Assembly: GCA_037127255.1 (NCBI GenBank)
Contig: JBANSL010000001.1
Coordinates: 37,005,001-37,069,000, forward strand
DNA length: 64,000 nucleotides
Direction: 5' to 3'
Source of the DNA: Persicaria tinctoria
Lineage: Eukaryota > Streptophyta > Magnoliopsida > Caryophyllales > Polygonaceae
Part shown: positions 8,593 through 19,630 of the stretch, in pieces
How the letters are laid out: each line of letters begins with the position of its first letter
How positions within the stretch are numbered: position 1 is the first letter of the stretch
Program-made: the position numbers and the translations under genes
Notes under the pieces: generated by a model
Databases searched by the model: none
What the model was told of the DNA's origin: nothing
Seen by the model: the letters and a program-made list of their open reading frames with translations, nothing else

Positions 8593-10739
8593 TGTTGTTG
8601 CAGGAGTAAGTCAAGTATAGAATAGAATATGGTTTAGAACGACTCCCCTGTCTCAGCAAATAATTACAAGACTTCCTCCCGTTGTAGTAAGAGAAAAGTC
8701 AGGATCGAATCCACGAGGAAGCACGTCAGCAGTTCTCAGGTAGCTATCAGATTCTCACAGAAGCAGCAGAAAGACAGAAACACAAACAGAAGCAGAAACA
8801 AATAATCCCGGCAAGGGCAAATAAAACAAAAGCAAATAACAAAGCAAAGCAAAAGCAAAGGTTCTCGTCGATCTCGACAAACAGTACTCGAGATAGACAA
8901 GGGTGGTCGACAACAGTGGCTCAGGATCGAAAACGAAGCAACTCGACAAAGGCAAGTCAACTCGATCTCGACTACCCCCTCCTCGAGATCGACAAGAATC
9001 AGCAAAGACAGACAATAGAAAATTGACAAAGGGCAGAAACTTCAACTCGACCTAGACCAGTTCTCCTCGAGATCGACAAGAACCGTACTCTATCTCGACC
9101 AAGTCCTACTCTATGTCGACAAGAACAGAAATTTAAAGGAATATAAATTGCAATTGCTCAAAACCCAAACTCAGCTTTTTGACGGAAAATAAACTCAATA
9201 TATAAAAAGACCTCCAAGGCTAGGGTTTCAACACCACAACGACAACCATGCAAAACAACACATAAAGGCATAAAAGATCATGCTTTCCATTAAATAACTT
9301 TCGTCATTAACAACTAGGCATATAGAGGCTCTCGCATAAACCCTAATTGTTACTAACCCTTTTTCACATAATTAATCCAAGTTGCATTAAGATCACTTTC
9401 GCTTCAATAACACAAACAAGGATCACCTTCAACTCTCGCAAAAGAATCATGCTCATAGGGATAGAAGATTAATTGCACAAAAGATCTGACCTTTATCGCA
9501 TCGCCTCACATGGCCACCGTCGGGCTCACCCCAGCCCCAGAAGTGGGTGGACTACTCACGCCTCATCGCAATCGCAGACATTGAATTGATGAAAGAAATT
9601 TGCATAAAAACTAAATTCAAAGCTTTTTACAATCCTGGCAATCAACTTTCGCTGTCAGCCAAAACCCTAAAAACCTTAGAACTCCTAACTGTATCTCTGA
9701 ATGATTGAATTCATTGAAAAACCAGCCCCTAGGGCCTTATTTATAGTGACTAAACCTTGCTAATCAAGGAAATAATCATCTATCTCTATCTAAATCTATA
9801 TCTAAAATTATATCTAAAAGCCTTAAAAATAAATAAATGTTTAAATGGAAATAAATCATAAGGAAAGGATAAAACTAATTAGGGTAGATCTTCATGTCTT
9901 GATAGATTGCGTCTTCCATAGATAGAACTTGATGTATTTGGATAAAATCTTCCGCCTTCGGCACCAAGGAATCCCAACTCTACTTGGACAGGTCATCGAC
10001 GACGCGTTTCTGGGCACTGCTCTAGTCGACCTCGACAAGGCTTGGTCGACTTCGAGTAGGATTCGTCGTCTGGTGCTTGATGTGGCTCGTCATGGCTTCC
10101 TGGGCTCGTCGACCTCGAGTTGGTCTCGTCGACTTCGACAAGGGCTAGGGCCATCGACTAAACCTCCTCGAGTAGAGGTGGCTCGGCCTCTCGTCCTCGG
10201 TTTGGTGTGCTCGACCGGCTCGGACAAGGACTCAGGCGCTCGTCGACTTCGACAAGCCCTAGTTGACTTTCGAGTACGGTGGCTCGCCGACTAGGGTTTC
10301 TCGAGCAGCTCTCCTCGAGGGACTCCGGATCTGGTGTTGTGGCTTCGTCGACCTCGAGTAACGGTCCTCGAGATCGAGTTGGCTTCGGAGCTCGGGGAGC
10401 TTGGTTCTCGATCATGGCTTTGTCGACTAGGTTGTGCCCGGACATGCTCGTCTAGGTCGAGTAGGCTTACTCGAGATCGAGTAGCCTCGACTCTCAGACT
10501 TGTTCGCTGCTTTGACCTTGGACTTCTGTAGTGGTTTTCCAAGCATTTCCGACCTTCTGTAGAATTGCTGTAAATGCCTCGATTTCTGCGATTTAAACAG
10601 AAACTGGTGTAGATTCCATAATTTTGGCAAATAAACATAAACTACACAGATTCTGTACTATCTTAACCCAAATGCAAGAAATGTATACAGAAATCGATAT
10701 GGCAGATTCTGTAAAACATGGCAGATTCCGCTCACAACA
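8593..10739 (-). repeat. 5' LTR of element A
   Basis: This is the promoter LTR for the gag ORF, 2147 bp, ending in ACAACA against the GGGAG duplication. It has a TATA-like box at 9739-9745. TCGA motif fields at 8866-9122 and 10026-10490 mirror the 3' LTR. It contains no credible gene. Confidence 0.93.
9739..9745 (-). promoter_or_regulatory. TATA box of element A's 5' LTR
   Basis: The minus strand reads CACTATAAATAAGGCCC, a good plant TATA box about 1.1 kb upstream of the LTR's internal end. The same box is kept in the other LTR (2691-2697), and a similar one is in element C (45561-45568). The activity is inferred. Confidence 0.55.
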
Positions 10740-10744
10740 GGGAG

Positions 10745-10834
10745 GAAGTCTTGTATTTATTTGTTGAGACAGGGAAGTCAGTCTGATCTTTATTCTATAT
10801 TTATTTCATACTTGACCATCCTCCTGCGACAACA
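10745..10834 (+). mobile_element. Athila-family LTR, right remainder
   Basis: This is the last ~90 bp of the LTR split by element A, ending CTCCTGCGACAACA. It continues the sequence left at 1544. Base 10835 onward is coding sequence of element B, so this LTR itself sits in B's gag. Its own target duplication cannot be checked because its left end is outside the window. Confidence 0.8.
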
Positions 10835-12222
10835 GGGTCACGATCTTATCAACCTGGTCTTCGATTGGGTCGATCTTCCCTCCGCGGGGGAAATCTCGGT
10901 TCTTGGTTCCTATGGGGATTCTCTCTTGGATGATAGGACCGCAGATGTTCCTCTCTCAAATGATATGACCGCAGATGGTCGTCTCTCAGATAAGATCATG
11001 GGTTTCTTTCAGAATTCATGTGTATTTCGTCGCGTCGGGGACGAAAATCTTCTGCTTCTGACTGATGTCTGGGTGGCTTGACTTTCTCTTTTTTGAATTT
11101 TCCAGCGAGTTTCCCAAAAAATCCCTGGTTGCTTATGTTATCTCTTGAATTGGACGCGGCTGCCTCTTCACCTTCAATTTGTCTTGACACCCGTTCCCTC
11201 AAATCATCGTAACTGGCTGGTTTTTTTCGAAACAAGTACGTCTTGAAATCTCCTTCTGCCAAATTTCCCATGAGTATGATGATTGCTGACTCATGATTAA
11301 AGTTGGAGATTTGCACCACCACACTGGTAAAACGAGTGAAAAAGTGCCCCAAGGTCTATCCAGCTCCTTGCCTAATTGAGTTTAGATCAAGCATGGTCTT
11401 CTTTCTCGACCGCGCACTTCCAAAATGGGATGTGAAAATGTCGGACAGCTGGGTGAAACTGGTTACGGAGTTTTTTTGTAGGTTAGTGAACCACGTAAGG
11501 GCGAGTTTCATCAAAGTTGAGGGGAACGTTCGACATAACATAGCATTGTTGTACTCATTTATCCCCATTGCGGTTGTAAAATGGCAGAGATGATCTTCAG
11601 GATCAGTCGTCCCATCATACTTCATAAGGTTCACATCTCTCCACCTTTTTGGCACTGTCGCAGAACAGATTTCCTTGGTGAACACCGATGGGAAGGTCGC
11701 CGATTCTTCTGCTCTTTTATCTATTGAGTTAGACTTTGTGGAGGTGGAAACGTGCGTGGATCTCTCTCCGTGTCGGTGTTTGTTCTCATGCTGCCGCTGA
11801 TCATTCTGCCATGCTTGGTGCGGCATTGCCTGACCCTGGAAGCCGTAATTCAAGTTGCATGGGTTGTTGTATGCAGTGTAATATCTATCAAAATTTCCGC
11901 GCTGCTCCTCATGATGGGTATTCCCCTACTGACGCGGTTTTTGTCCCCAGTGGTCATAATAGTAATATTGTGTTTGCTCCTGCTGAAGGGGATTGGGTTG
12001 CTCATGATGGACCTCATAATACCAGAAGTTCTGAGGCATATGATCTCCTTCTGCTCCGTATTGATTATAATAGTGATGCGGAGGAGTTTCGTGGTGCTGA
12101 TTTCCTGTTTCACCCTCTGGATCATGTTGAGGTGTTAACGGGACATACATACTAGAGGCTTCCTGATCTTGGTGGAGCCCCTGGCTTATGCCCTGTGTCG
12201 CGTTGTCTTCATTATCATTCAT
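10835..12222 (-). pseudogene. gag of element B, broken by in-frame stops and truncated
   Basis: The ATG at 12222 opens one frame that runs through 10835, with stops at 11926-11928 (TAG), 11356-11358 (TAG) and 10996-10998 (TGA). The N-terminus is Gln/His/Tyr-rich and likely disordered. From about residue 150 a typical Retrotrans_gag core follows (MKYDGTTDPEDHLCHF, then CRTFPSTLMKLALTWF), then a basic region. The frame is intact apart from the stops, so decay is by point mutation. The C-terminal part is cut off by the Athila LTR at 10834. Protease and pol are not in the window. Confidence 0.8.
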
Positions 12223-12385
12223 TCTTTCAGCGTTGTAATTCTGTCAAGCCAGAGACCCATTTTCATACGAATATATTTATATTTTCATATTTAGACGCGG
12301 ACCCCTTATTTCTTTCAAGATCTAGGGGTATTTGCCTAATTTTTTGAAACGAAAGTTTTCAGAGGAACCCCTTAGCGTGAGGGGG

Positions 12386-12403
12386 TTCCCACAGACGGCG
12401 CCA
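12386..12403 (-). promoter_or_regulatory. Primer binding site of element B
   Basis: The minus strand reads TGGCGCCGTCTGTGGGAA, one base from the LTR end. This differs from the tRNA-Asp site of elements A and C after the first nine bases. It is a common form in Tat-group elements. I do not assign the tRNA with confidence. Confidence 0.75.
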
Positions 12404-12404
12404 A

Positions 12405-14860
12405 TGAAGAAAATCGGACTAAAAAAGGCCTCCATTTTTAGTGGGACACGGGAATAAACCCAGTGGGGCCTTTGATATTCCCAACGGGCTTACCTGACCC
12501 GTACCGAAATAATCGATACGGCCCAACCTGTGCCGCGAGAATAATTTTATTTAAGCGTTTTGATGGGTTATTCCCTTATCAAAGTTCCCTCAGACGAAAT
12601 GAGAATAAATTACTTACCTGTCGCCGCTAACTGGCTTAGGATCCAACAGCAACAAACTCTTGATTCTTACTTGGAGCTTTCAAAGGGCAAGAATGGATTT
12701 AGTTCGTGTCCGCGGATCAGTTCTTTCTCCCAAAAAAAGTGTTCGACGCGTGTCATGCCTTCTCTCCCTCTCTCTCTGGTTTACTTTTCTCAGGATATTC
12801 AATCTAGGTCCCCTTCTTTTCCCTCTCTCGCCCTCAAAAAGCCCCGTCTCTGTATGTTTTGTTTTTGCCTTTGTAGTGGTTTGTATTTTGACATGTGTCC
12901 AACTCGTGGGGTGTGGGCATGTCCGACATGTGCCCCTCTCTTGCATCTGCGGATGATATGGCTTCTGTGAGTTTATAGTTTTTTGTTGGATGCTCATCCG
13001 CGGATGATCTTGACAATCCGCCTAAGGTGACTCTTTTGATGATTTTTACTATTTTTCGCCTATTGTTGTGACTTATTTTTATTTTTATGCTTATCCAGAT
13101 GTTTTTTATTGTCGGTTTCATCACTTCTAATGTTACTTAAAGCATATAATATCACACACAAGTCATCAAATTTATTCACCAAGTTAGGCAAGGTAAGTCA
13201 TTTTCCCAAGATTACCCAAAACTCTTTTAAAACCTCAAGTTAGATCAAATCACCATTCAAAACGCTTTCTCAAATCATCCAAAAAAATCCATTTATAAAA
13301 AAATTGCTCCTCTATCAACTTATTTCTATAAATGCAACAAGATTATCTATTTCCAAAAACTACTCTTTTTAATTTTATTAAATCAATTTTCAACCTTTAA
13401 AACCCTTTTTCAAATTCATTTTTAAAACTCAAGTCCAATATTATGGTTTAATTCTCAACAATAATAATATTTAAAATAGTACGTATATCCCATTTATTTA
13501 ATATTTTCAGATCCCCTCTTATTTTATTAACCAAGCTCACCTTTCTTAAAACCCCCAAACGATCCCTTTAAATGTTAGAAGATTCAAAACCAACACACAC
13601 TTAATAAATTAGGCCCAAATGCATTTCCTTTATTAAAACAAAATCTCGGCCCATCAAAATAGGCTCAAAACCAATTCATCTCATTCTCTTTATTTGAAAA
13701 CCGAAGCTGGAGTTTTAAAACAAGGGGAGGGCCCCAGCTGACTAGACAGCTGGTGTGGCAAGGTGGGGTCGGCTAAGGGAGGGAGAGAGGGAAGCTGGGC
13801 ACTGTTTCTCTCCTTCCTTTGGTCAAGCGAGAAACATAGAACAAGGGTGGCTCGCCGGCGACAATCCGGACTCCGGCCACCCAGTTCCGAATACCGACTA
13901 GCACACACACATAGCAGGAAGGAAGGGAAAGGAAAAGGAAGAAGGAAGAAGGCTCACGAGGGGCAGTTTCGTCTCGCCGGAAACGGAGCTCGGGGAGGCG
14001 CGTCCGAGTGCGTCGAGGCCGAATCTACGAATGGGAGTGCCTGGGAGAGGTTGGGGAGGTTAAAGGTGGAGCCTTTGGGTTGATAAGAAGTGAAAGAAGA
14101 GAGGATGAGAGGAGCCGAGACCTTACCGAGGCGAAATGGAAAACAGGGCGGTGGAAGGTGCTCGGCGATGCTCCAGGAGGATGTGTTGTTGCTCCTGGCG
14201 ACGGCGTCGACAGAGGTGTGGAGATATCATTGGGTGCTACTCGCAGAAGATGGAGGAGAAGCGGGGACGGGCAGCTCGGTGTGGTTGGGGTTTCTGTGTG
14301 ATGAGAGATGGGGAAAACTTTCATGATTGTGTTTTTGTTTGTTGAATGAGACCAAGGAGAAAGGCTGAGGCTATGTTGTATTGAACCAAGTAAAAGAAGG
14401 GAGAGTGGGGCTCTGTCTAAAATCAGATTTAAAGTAATAGGGGAGGCTCTGTCTGCTGCTACTACCGAACAAAAGAAGGGAAGAAGAAAGTGGTATGGAT
14501 GTTTAGCTACAGTGGGAAATGGAAGAGTTGTTGTTGACTCATATCTGTTGAAATTCGAAAGTGTAAAGACAACCCTTTTGTGATCTTCAAAAATCAAATT
14601 TGGAATATCTGAAATTAAAGCTTGAAACTCGCTCTTTCTATAAATCTCACCCAGACTCGATCGAAATAACGCTTCAAAATTACAAAGATATCGACATTCC
14701 AAAGTTTATTTCAAATCCCGAGGTGAAAAGACGATATTGGTCTTCAAAAGTTCAAAATTTAGCCGAAATTCGCTTTAAGAGTTTTTAAATAACCTGGTTT
14801 AAATTCATTTTTAGTTTCTTCTTTTCCAAAAATTAATATTTGAAAATCCGGGTCTTTACA
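12405..14860 (-). repeat. 5' LTR of element B (2456 bp)
   Basis: The minus-strand sense starts TGTAAAGACCCGG at 14860 and ends GATTTTCTTCA at 12405, giving TG...CA ends and one spacer base before the primer site. A GC-rich stretch at 13740-14310 has long open frames on both strands (for example about 225 codons on the minus strand from 14702). They show no domain and fit a promoter/R region, so I do not call them genes. The right boundary rests on the terminal TG and the change to LINE sequence. Confidence 0.65.
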
Positions 14861-15572
14861 TCTACACCCCCCAATGATCCAACGAGAATATGGAAAATTG
14901 CAACTGAAGGAATTGCCATAACAACACGCCTTAAAAAAAATACTATAATAGAGTGCCCTCCCAATGTAGTCTTTGTAATCAAGAGGACGAAGACTTCCAA
15001 CAATTATTTATTAACTGTCCAATAGCTCGATCGATTATATACAAATATGAATAAATCACATGCAAACAATTCCTTTATTTCACCGACTTATGTTTTCTAT
15101 GGCATGCCATCTGGGAACTTAGGAACAATGTCATTTTCAATAAAAGGAATTTAAATGTGACACATATATGTCATAATACTAAAACAATGGTGGAAAACTG
15201 GTCTTAGGCGCAACAAAAAGAAATCCAACATTCTCATCTTTCTCTGTTGAGCGGTGCCTAGCTGAGTGGTTCAACTGAGATTGACCACCCCCAAACTTTC
15301 ACCTTGTATCAAAAAAAAATCCAGCAAAAAAAAAACAACATAGAGTTCCCAACTGGAAAAGATCACCTAGAGGTGTTTACAAAATAAATGTAGACGGCTC
15401 TGTCAAACAGTCGTGAGATTGTAGTATAGGAGGCGTTATTAGGGATAGTTATGCTTGGGTAGACCTGGAAAAGATCACCTAGAGGTGTTTACAAAATAAA
15501 TGTAGACGGCTCTGTCAAACAGTCGTGGGATTGTAGTATAGGAGGCCTTATTAGGGATAGTTATGCTTGGGT
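14861..15572 (+). pseudogene. LINE fragment: zf-RVT and RNase H start
   Basis: Frameshifted remains read PTRIWKIATEGIAITTRL, then the zinc-binding stretch CSLCNQEDEDFQQLFINC (about 14955-15015). At about 15353 the RNase H start follows: WKRSPRGVYKINVDGSV...GGVIRDSYAWVD. This is the 3' half of an L1-type plant LINE (zf-RVT plus RVT_3). Many stops show it is old. It is cut on the left by element B and on the right by the element starting at 15573. Confidence 0.75.
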
Positions 15573-15576
15573 AGAC
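15353..15576 (+). repeat. 112-bp tandem duplication in LINE RNase H
   Basis: Two direct copies start CTGGAAAAGATCACC at 15353 and 15465. They differ at very few bases (for example tcgtgaga against tcgtggga). The duplication is younger than most of the decay in the LINE and ends exactly where the next inserted element starts. Confidence 0.9.
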
Positions 15577-15670
15577 TTGTCAAATAGGTTGGGCGGGTCG
15601 GGTTTGGATCGGGTTGTCTCGGGTTCGGGTCCATTCCGGGTCGGGTCATTTCAAGTTACGGGTCATGAAA

Positions 15671-15844
15671 TGTAACACCCCCGTCTCACATCGGATATCC
15701 TAAGGATGTTGGGAGTGATTTATAAGTGATTCAAGTCCTACCTATGTCACAAGAGCTCTTCCTTTTCAGGCTCCAAGTGAGGACAACGGGCCTGAGATGG
15801 CTAAGTGGCATGGGCTGGCGCCACTTAAGACTTCGGGTCTTACA
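15671..15844. mobile_element. 174-bp solo LTR (TRIM-like)
   Basis: It starts TGTAACACCCCCGTCTC and ends CGGGTCTTACA, with perfect 5-bp duplications TGAAA on both sides (15666-15670 and 15845-15849). The TG...CA ends, small size and 5-bp duplication fit a solo LTR of a TRIM-type element. No internal region remains. Confidence 0.8.
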
Positions 15845-15906
15845 TGAAATGCTCAACCAAGACCCATATTTAACGGGTTCGGGTCGACCCAACGGGTCAA
15901 GAGCAT

Positions 15907-16138
15907 TACTCATCCATAATTGTTTAAATGTCATTTACTATTTATACACGTTATTTAAAAATGATAAAAAATATTTAAAATATCAATAAAAAATTATTAC
16001 TTGTTATAATTTCATTCTTTTTAGTTTTTGACGTATGAAATTATACATAATATATAAATTGATATTTTTTATAATTATTATCATCCTTAAAACCATACAT
16101 GAATAGTAAACGACATTTAAAAGTAAACAGATGGAGTA
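15907..16138. mobile_element. Stowaway-like MITE, 232 bp
   Basis: Terminal inverted repeats of about 37 bp start TACTCATCCATAATTG on the left and TACTCCATCTGTTTAC on the opposite strand at the right. The interior is A/T-rich and non-coding. TACTCC ends flanked by TA are typical of Tc1/mariner-derived MITEs. Confidence 0.75.
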
Positions 16139-16172
16139 TTTTTAATGACTATTTACATAGTTCCTAAATATA

Positions 16173-16444
16173 ACCAATGACCTCTTGCCCTAGTGGTAAG
16201 AGTGAGGTGCTTCCGTGTGCCTCACTACCATGAGGTCAAGGGTTCAAATCCCACTAGGAGCAATTTGTGCTTGAGTGGGTACTCATGCCTTGGTTTGCCT
16301 TGGCATGGATTAGCCTGTCTTGCGGCTTGCCGCTTGGCTTACCCGGCTCGAGTGCTTTGCAGGCTAGTGCTCGGCCCGTGGAGGACTAGTCGATAACCTC
16401 GGAACCTCCACGTCATCAAAAAAAAAAAAAAAAAAAAAAAAAAA
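16173..16444 (+). mobile_element. tRNA-derived SINE with poly(A) tail
   Basis: The head carries pol III boxes (A box around CTAGTGGTAAGAG at 16190, B box GGTTCAAATCC at about 16242). A tRNA-unrelated body follows, then a run of about 25 A's. The 18-bp target duplication ACATAGTTCCTAAATATA is perfect (16155-16172 and 16445-16462). This is the hallmark of LINE-driven insertion by target-primed reverse transcription, and the intact duplication shows it is fairly young. Confidence 0.93.
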
Positions 16445-16826
16445 ACATAGTTCCTAAATATAAAATTGTTATATTATCCTAATAATAGTTATATTATTGA
16501 AAAAAAGTAATTAATGTTGCTACAATAGTAATATGTAATTTTATATACATAACAATTTGTAATGTTAAATTATAAAGTAAAGTTGATGATGAAAAATATA
16601 ATATTCAATCCTAATTATTATTAATAATAAATTTCAATATTAGGTTAAATTGTAATTTATTTATGTTTTAATTATCGTAAAGCTTGACCCAACGGGTAAC
16701 CCACGGGTTGACCCAACCCAACCCAGAAATTTGCGGGTTGAACGAGTTCGGTTGCTTTGGTTTTTGTGTTGAAATATTTGCGCCTAACCCCACGTTTTAC
16801 GGGTCGGATCACGTTTTGACAGGTCC

Positions 16827-18900
16827 ATGCTCAGGTCATTGATATTTTTCAAGAAGCTATGCTTGATGATGATGCCTTGGTTGGCATTAAACTAACAAGA
16901 GATGGTACCTCTATATCTTTCCTTACATTTGCGGATGACACGATCATCTTTGCAAAAGCAGCACATACAAGCCTTAACACGATATAAAACATGATGAACA
17001 ACTTCTCTAACCTTTCAGGTCTCACAATAAATTATAACAAAAGTTCCATCCAGATTTCAGCAAATGTTAATCAAAACCTAGCGAGAGATCTCGCTCAGGT
17101 CAGAGTATGGGCATCCCTATATCAAAAACCCTTGAAAAATATCTAGGCATCCCAATCATTAATGGTCAGATTAAAAATAGCATCTTTGAATAAGCAATAC
17201 AAAGCCTTAAAAAAACAGTTATAAAAATGGAAGGCATCTACCTTATGTCAAGCTGGAAGAATTTGAGCTCCAAAACAAATTACTTGATGCAAAATTTCCT
17301 CCTTCCAAAATGTATTCTAAACCAGATCGATCAAGTCAATAAAAACTTCTTTTGGAATAAACTAAAGTCTGAAAGATATACCCCTCTAATATCATGGGAC
17401 AAGATCTGTAAAAGCAAACAACAAGGTGGACTAGGGATCAGAAAAGCTGAAGATCTAAATATAAGTCCTCAAATGAAACTCCTTTAGAAAATATACACAA
17501 ATGAAAATAACATTTGGGTAAGAGTAGTAAAAGAAAATTACCTAACAAATCAAGGAATTTGACAGAAAATAAATCATAACATCTCTTGGCAATTTGGTAG
17601 GCTACTATCTCTTCGTGATAAATTTGAACAAGGACTCTTATGGTTAGTAGGAAATGGGCAGTCCATTAATGTCTGGAATGACTCATGGATCCCAAACCGG
17701 CTACTAACAAATTACTTAAATAATCATGACCCAGATATGAAAGTCAGTGATCTAATCTCAAATGATAAGACTTGGAATATCCAGCTAATTGATAACATCT
17801 TTCCGATTGATGTTCGGAACGATATTCTTAAAATCTACATTCCAGATTGGTAAGTCCAGGATAAATTTATTTGGAAACCTGACCCTTCTTGAAAGTTATC
17901 CACAAAATCGGAAAAGTATATTATAGACAATGAAGAACAAAATGTGAGGGATTACAAATGGATCTGGAAATTGAATCTACCTCCAAGACAAAAGAGTCTC
18001 CTCTAGAAGATTATGATAGATGGGCTTTCTACAAAACAGAGATTAAATAGATATATTAATAGGGTCCCCTCCCAATATTGCTTATGCAATCAGAAAGATG
18101 AAGATCTGCATCATTTTCTCTTCGAATGTCCTTATACTAGAGAAGTAATTGCTCTTTATGAGCAAATAACAAAAACTTTCTTCCTAATTCCAAATAGGGA
18201 TGGTAACCCTTTTAACTTAGAACAGGTCAAACAGGACAACCATAACTTTGATGATCTTGTCTTCCTATAGCAAGCCATCTAGGAAGCTAGAAATAATTAT
18301 ATCTTCAGAACAAAACCTTTAGCCCCTCCTAAATTTCTCATCCAGACTTCTATCTCGACTATAAAAGACTGGAACTATGCCAACAAGGATAACAGTAAAC
18401 AAAATAAGAAGAAAAGGAGAATAAAAGCAAAATGGACTAAACCTCAAAGAGTTGTCTACAAAATAATGTAGATGGCTCTGTTAAACTCACGGGCTCTTGT
18501 CAGGTGAGGGGAGTCATCCGTGACTCTCAAGGTCATATAATGGATATTTTTTTACCAGGAAACAGGAAGAGGAGGTATCCTCCAAACTGAAGCCACTTCA
18601 ATTCAACTTGGTATGGAGCAAGCCCGGAGACATGGTTTGAGAAGAGTTGTCATTGAAGGAGACAACCTAAAAGCCATCAAATAAGGGAAGAACATAAGAT
18701 GGGAGGTTCTGCGTCATATTCAGTATATCAATCGTCTCAAAGTCCACTTTGATCATATTGAGTTTAGCCACTGCTACAGAGAAGCCAACAAGGTTACTGA
18801 TTATATGGTTAGAACTGGTATCATTACTGATAGGAATACTATCCCTTTTAATAGGGACCTTTGTAATTCCCCCTACTGTTTGCCTATTGTAAAAAAAAGT
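16827..18900 (+). pseudogene. LINE ORF2 remnant: RT, zf-RVT and RNase H
   Basis: Read across frames, this gives the RT core with its catalytic motif (FLTFADDTIIFAKA at about 16920), the C-terminal RT region (FFWNKLKSERYTPLISWDKI, 17350), and the zinc-binding zf-RVT part (QYCLCNQKDEDLHHFLFEC, 18075). RNase H is at 18440-18880 (TEATSIQLGMEQARRHGL, VIEGDNLKAI). Many stops and frameshifts interrupt it. The endonuclease and first RT motifs are missing. It resembles the LINE at 14861, but the domain order (RNase H, then RT) shows the two fragments are not one simple copy. Confidence 0.85.
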
Positions 18901-19630
18901 TAAATATTGACTCAATGTTGTTATAATATTATTATTGTATGTGGATATACATGGGAAACCCTAGTTAGACTTGGGGCCCAAGATGTGTAATCTCTATATA
19001 AAGGGTCCTTTGGAACCCTAATGAAAAGATCAGTCTCTCCGCCTCTCTTTTCTATTGTCTTACTTTTAGGGCCTGTTTGGTTCGAGCTAGGGAAAGGAAA
19101 GAGATTCATTACCTTTATGGGAAGGGAAAGGAAAGGATTAGTGTTTGATTGTGTTTTTGTTTGGTTGACTTAGAAGATGAATCATTGAATTCCCTATTGC
19201 TTTTGTGAATGTTTGGTTGAATTTATTTAGGAAAGGGATATGTTTAATCATCTTATAAATCCTAATGCTTGTTGTTTTTAATTTGTATCAAGTAATGATC
19301 AACAACACTAACTTGGAGATCTATAAAAGCTCAGTTTAGAATATTATTTTTCTTCTATAAATTAGAATTGGAATCATTTCGGATTTCTTCAGAACTGTAC
19401 TTCTCTTACTGCAAAACAAAGATACAACACCCTACAAATTGTAATTGCACTACAAAAAGAATAGAACACTTTCGAAGCCAGCCAAAACCCCAATAGATTT
19501 TCAAACAACTGAAAATGAAAAAGTAATCTCCTAAATGTGTTATGATAACTCCACTCCCTTGATGAAAATCGGAATAGGTTTCAAAGGCCTTGACAGTCTG
19601 TTTGTGTCAAAGTTCTTGAAGCTTTAGCAG
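18901..19630. other. Intergenic TE debris with LTR-like promoter piece
   Basis: I see no gene here. Around 18990-19050 the sequence 'ctctatataaaggg' followed by a transcribed-leader-like stretch resembles a plant LTR promoter fragment. At 19072 GGGCCTGTTTGGTTCG resembles the start of a Tourist-type MITE, but no matching inverted end was found. The remainder is A/T-rich. Confidence 0.35.

Larger units (their letters stand above)
1545..10739 (-). mobile_element. Element A: complete, RT-less Athila-type LTR retrotransposon
   Basis: This is a 9.2-kb Ty3/gypsy element on the minus strand. Both LTRs are 2147 bp, with TGTTGT...ACAACA ends, and the element is bounded by a perfect 5-bp duplication, GGGAG (1540-1544 and 10740-10744). 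The primer site matches the 3' end of plant tRNA-Asp, as is typical of the Athila/Tat clade. The internal region holds one long ORF (Gag, protease, then the end of integrase) and no reverse transcriptase, RNase H or integrase core. It must therefore move, if at all, with enzymes supplied by a relative such as element C. The LTRs differ at roughly 20 single bases that I could pick out plus one 8-bp block, about 1 percent, so the insertion is recent. Such gag-only elements are known as TR-GAGs. Confidence 0.92.
10835..14860 (-). mobile_element. Element B: 5' part of a Tat-type Ty3/gypsy retrotransposon
   Basis: This minus-strand element has a 5' LTR (12405-14860), a primer site, a short leader and the first ~1.4 kb of gag. 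The rest lies beyond the Athila LTR, outside the window. The gag sequence and the primer type place it in the Tat/Retand group. The base just right of its LTR (14861) is decayed LINE sequence, so B probably inserted into a LINE. The other LTR is not visible, so its duplication (TCTAC expected) cannot be tested. Confidence 0.75.
15573..16826. mobile_element. Old TIR-like DNA element, itself carrying three insertions
   Basis: The ends are imperfect inverted repeats (AGACTTGTCAAA at left; GGACCTGTCAAA on the opposite strand at right). Just inside are GGGTCGGGTT-type repeats on the left and their complements (CCCAACCCA, ACCCGT) on the right. The flanks ATGCTTGGGT (15563-15572) and ATGCTCAGGT (16827-16836) match at 8 of 10 bases and may be a decayed target duplication. 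It has no coding capacity. The size of the duplication suits a Mutator-like element, but the family is uncertain; hAT is the alternative. Confidence 0.5.

Noticed and set aside
12560..14345. Several 70-225 codon ORFs in the B LTR
   Set aside because: They overlap on both strands in a GC-rich part of an LTR and show no domain or codon pattern.
16173..16260. Functional tRNA gene
   Set aside because: A and B boxes are present, but the arms do not fold into a good cloverleaf by eye. A SINE body, poly(A) tail and target duplications follow, so it is a SINE head.
19072..19300. Complete Tourist-type MITE
   Set aside because: Only one end (GGGCCTGTTTGGTTCG) is visible; I found no matching inverted terminus or duplication.
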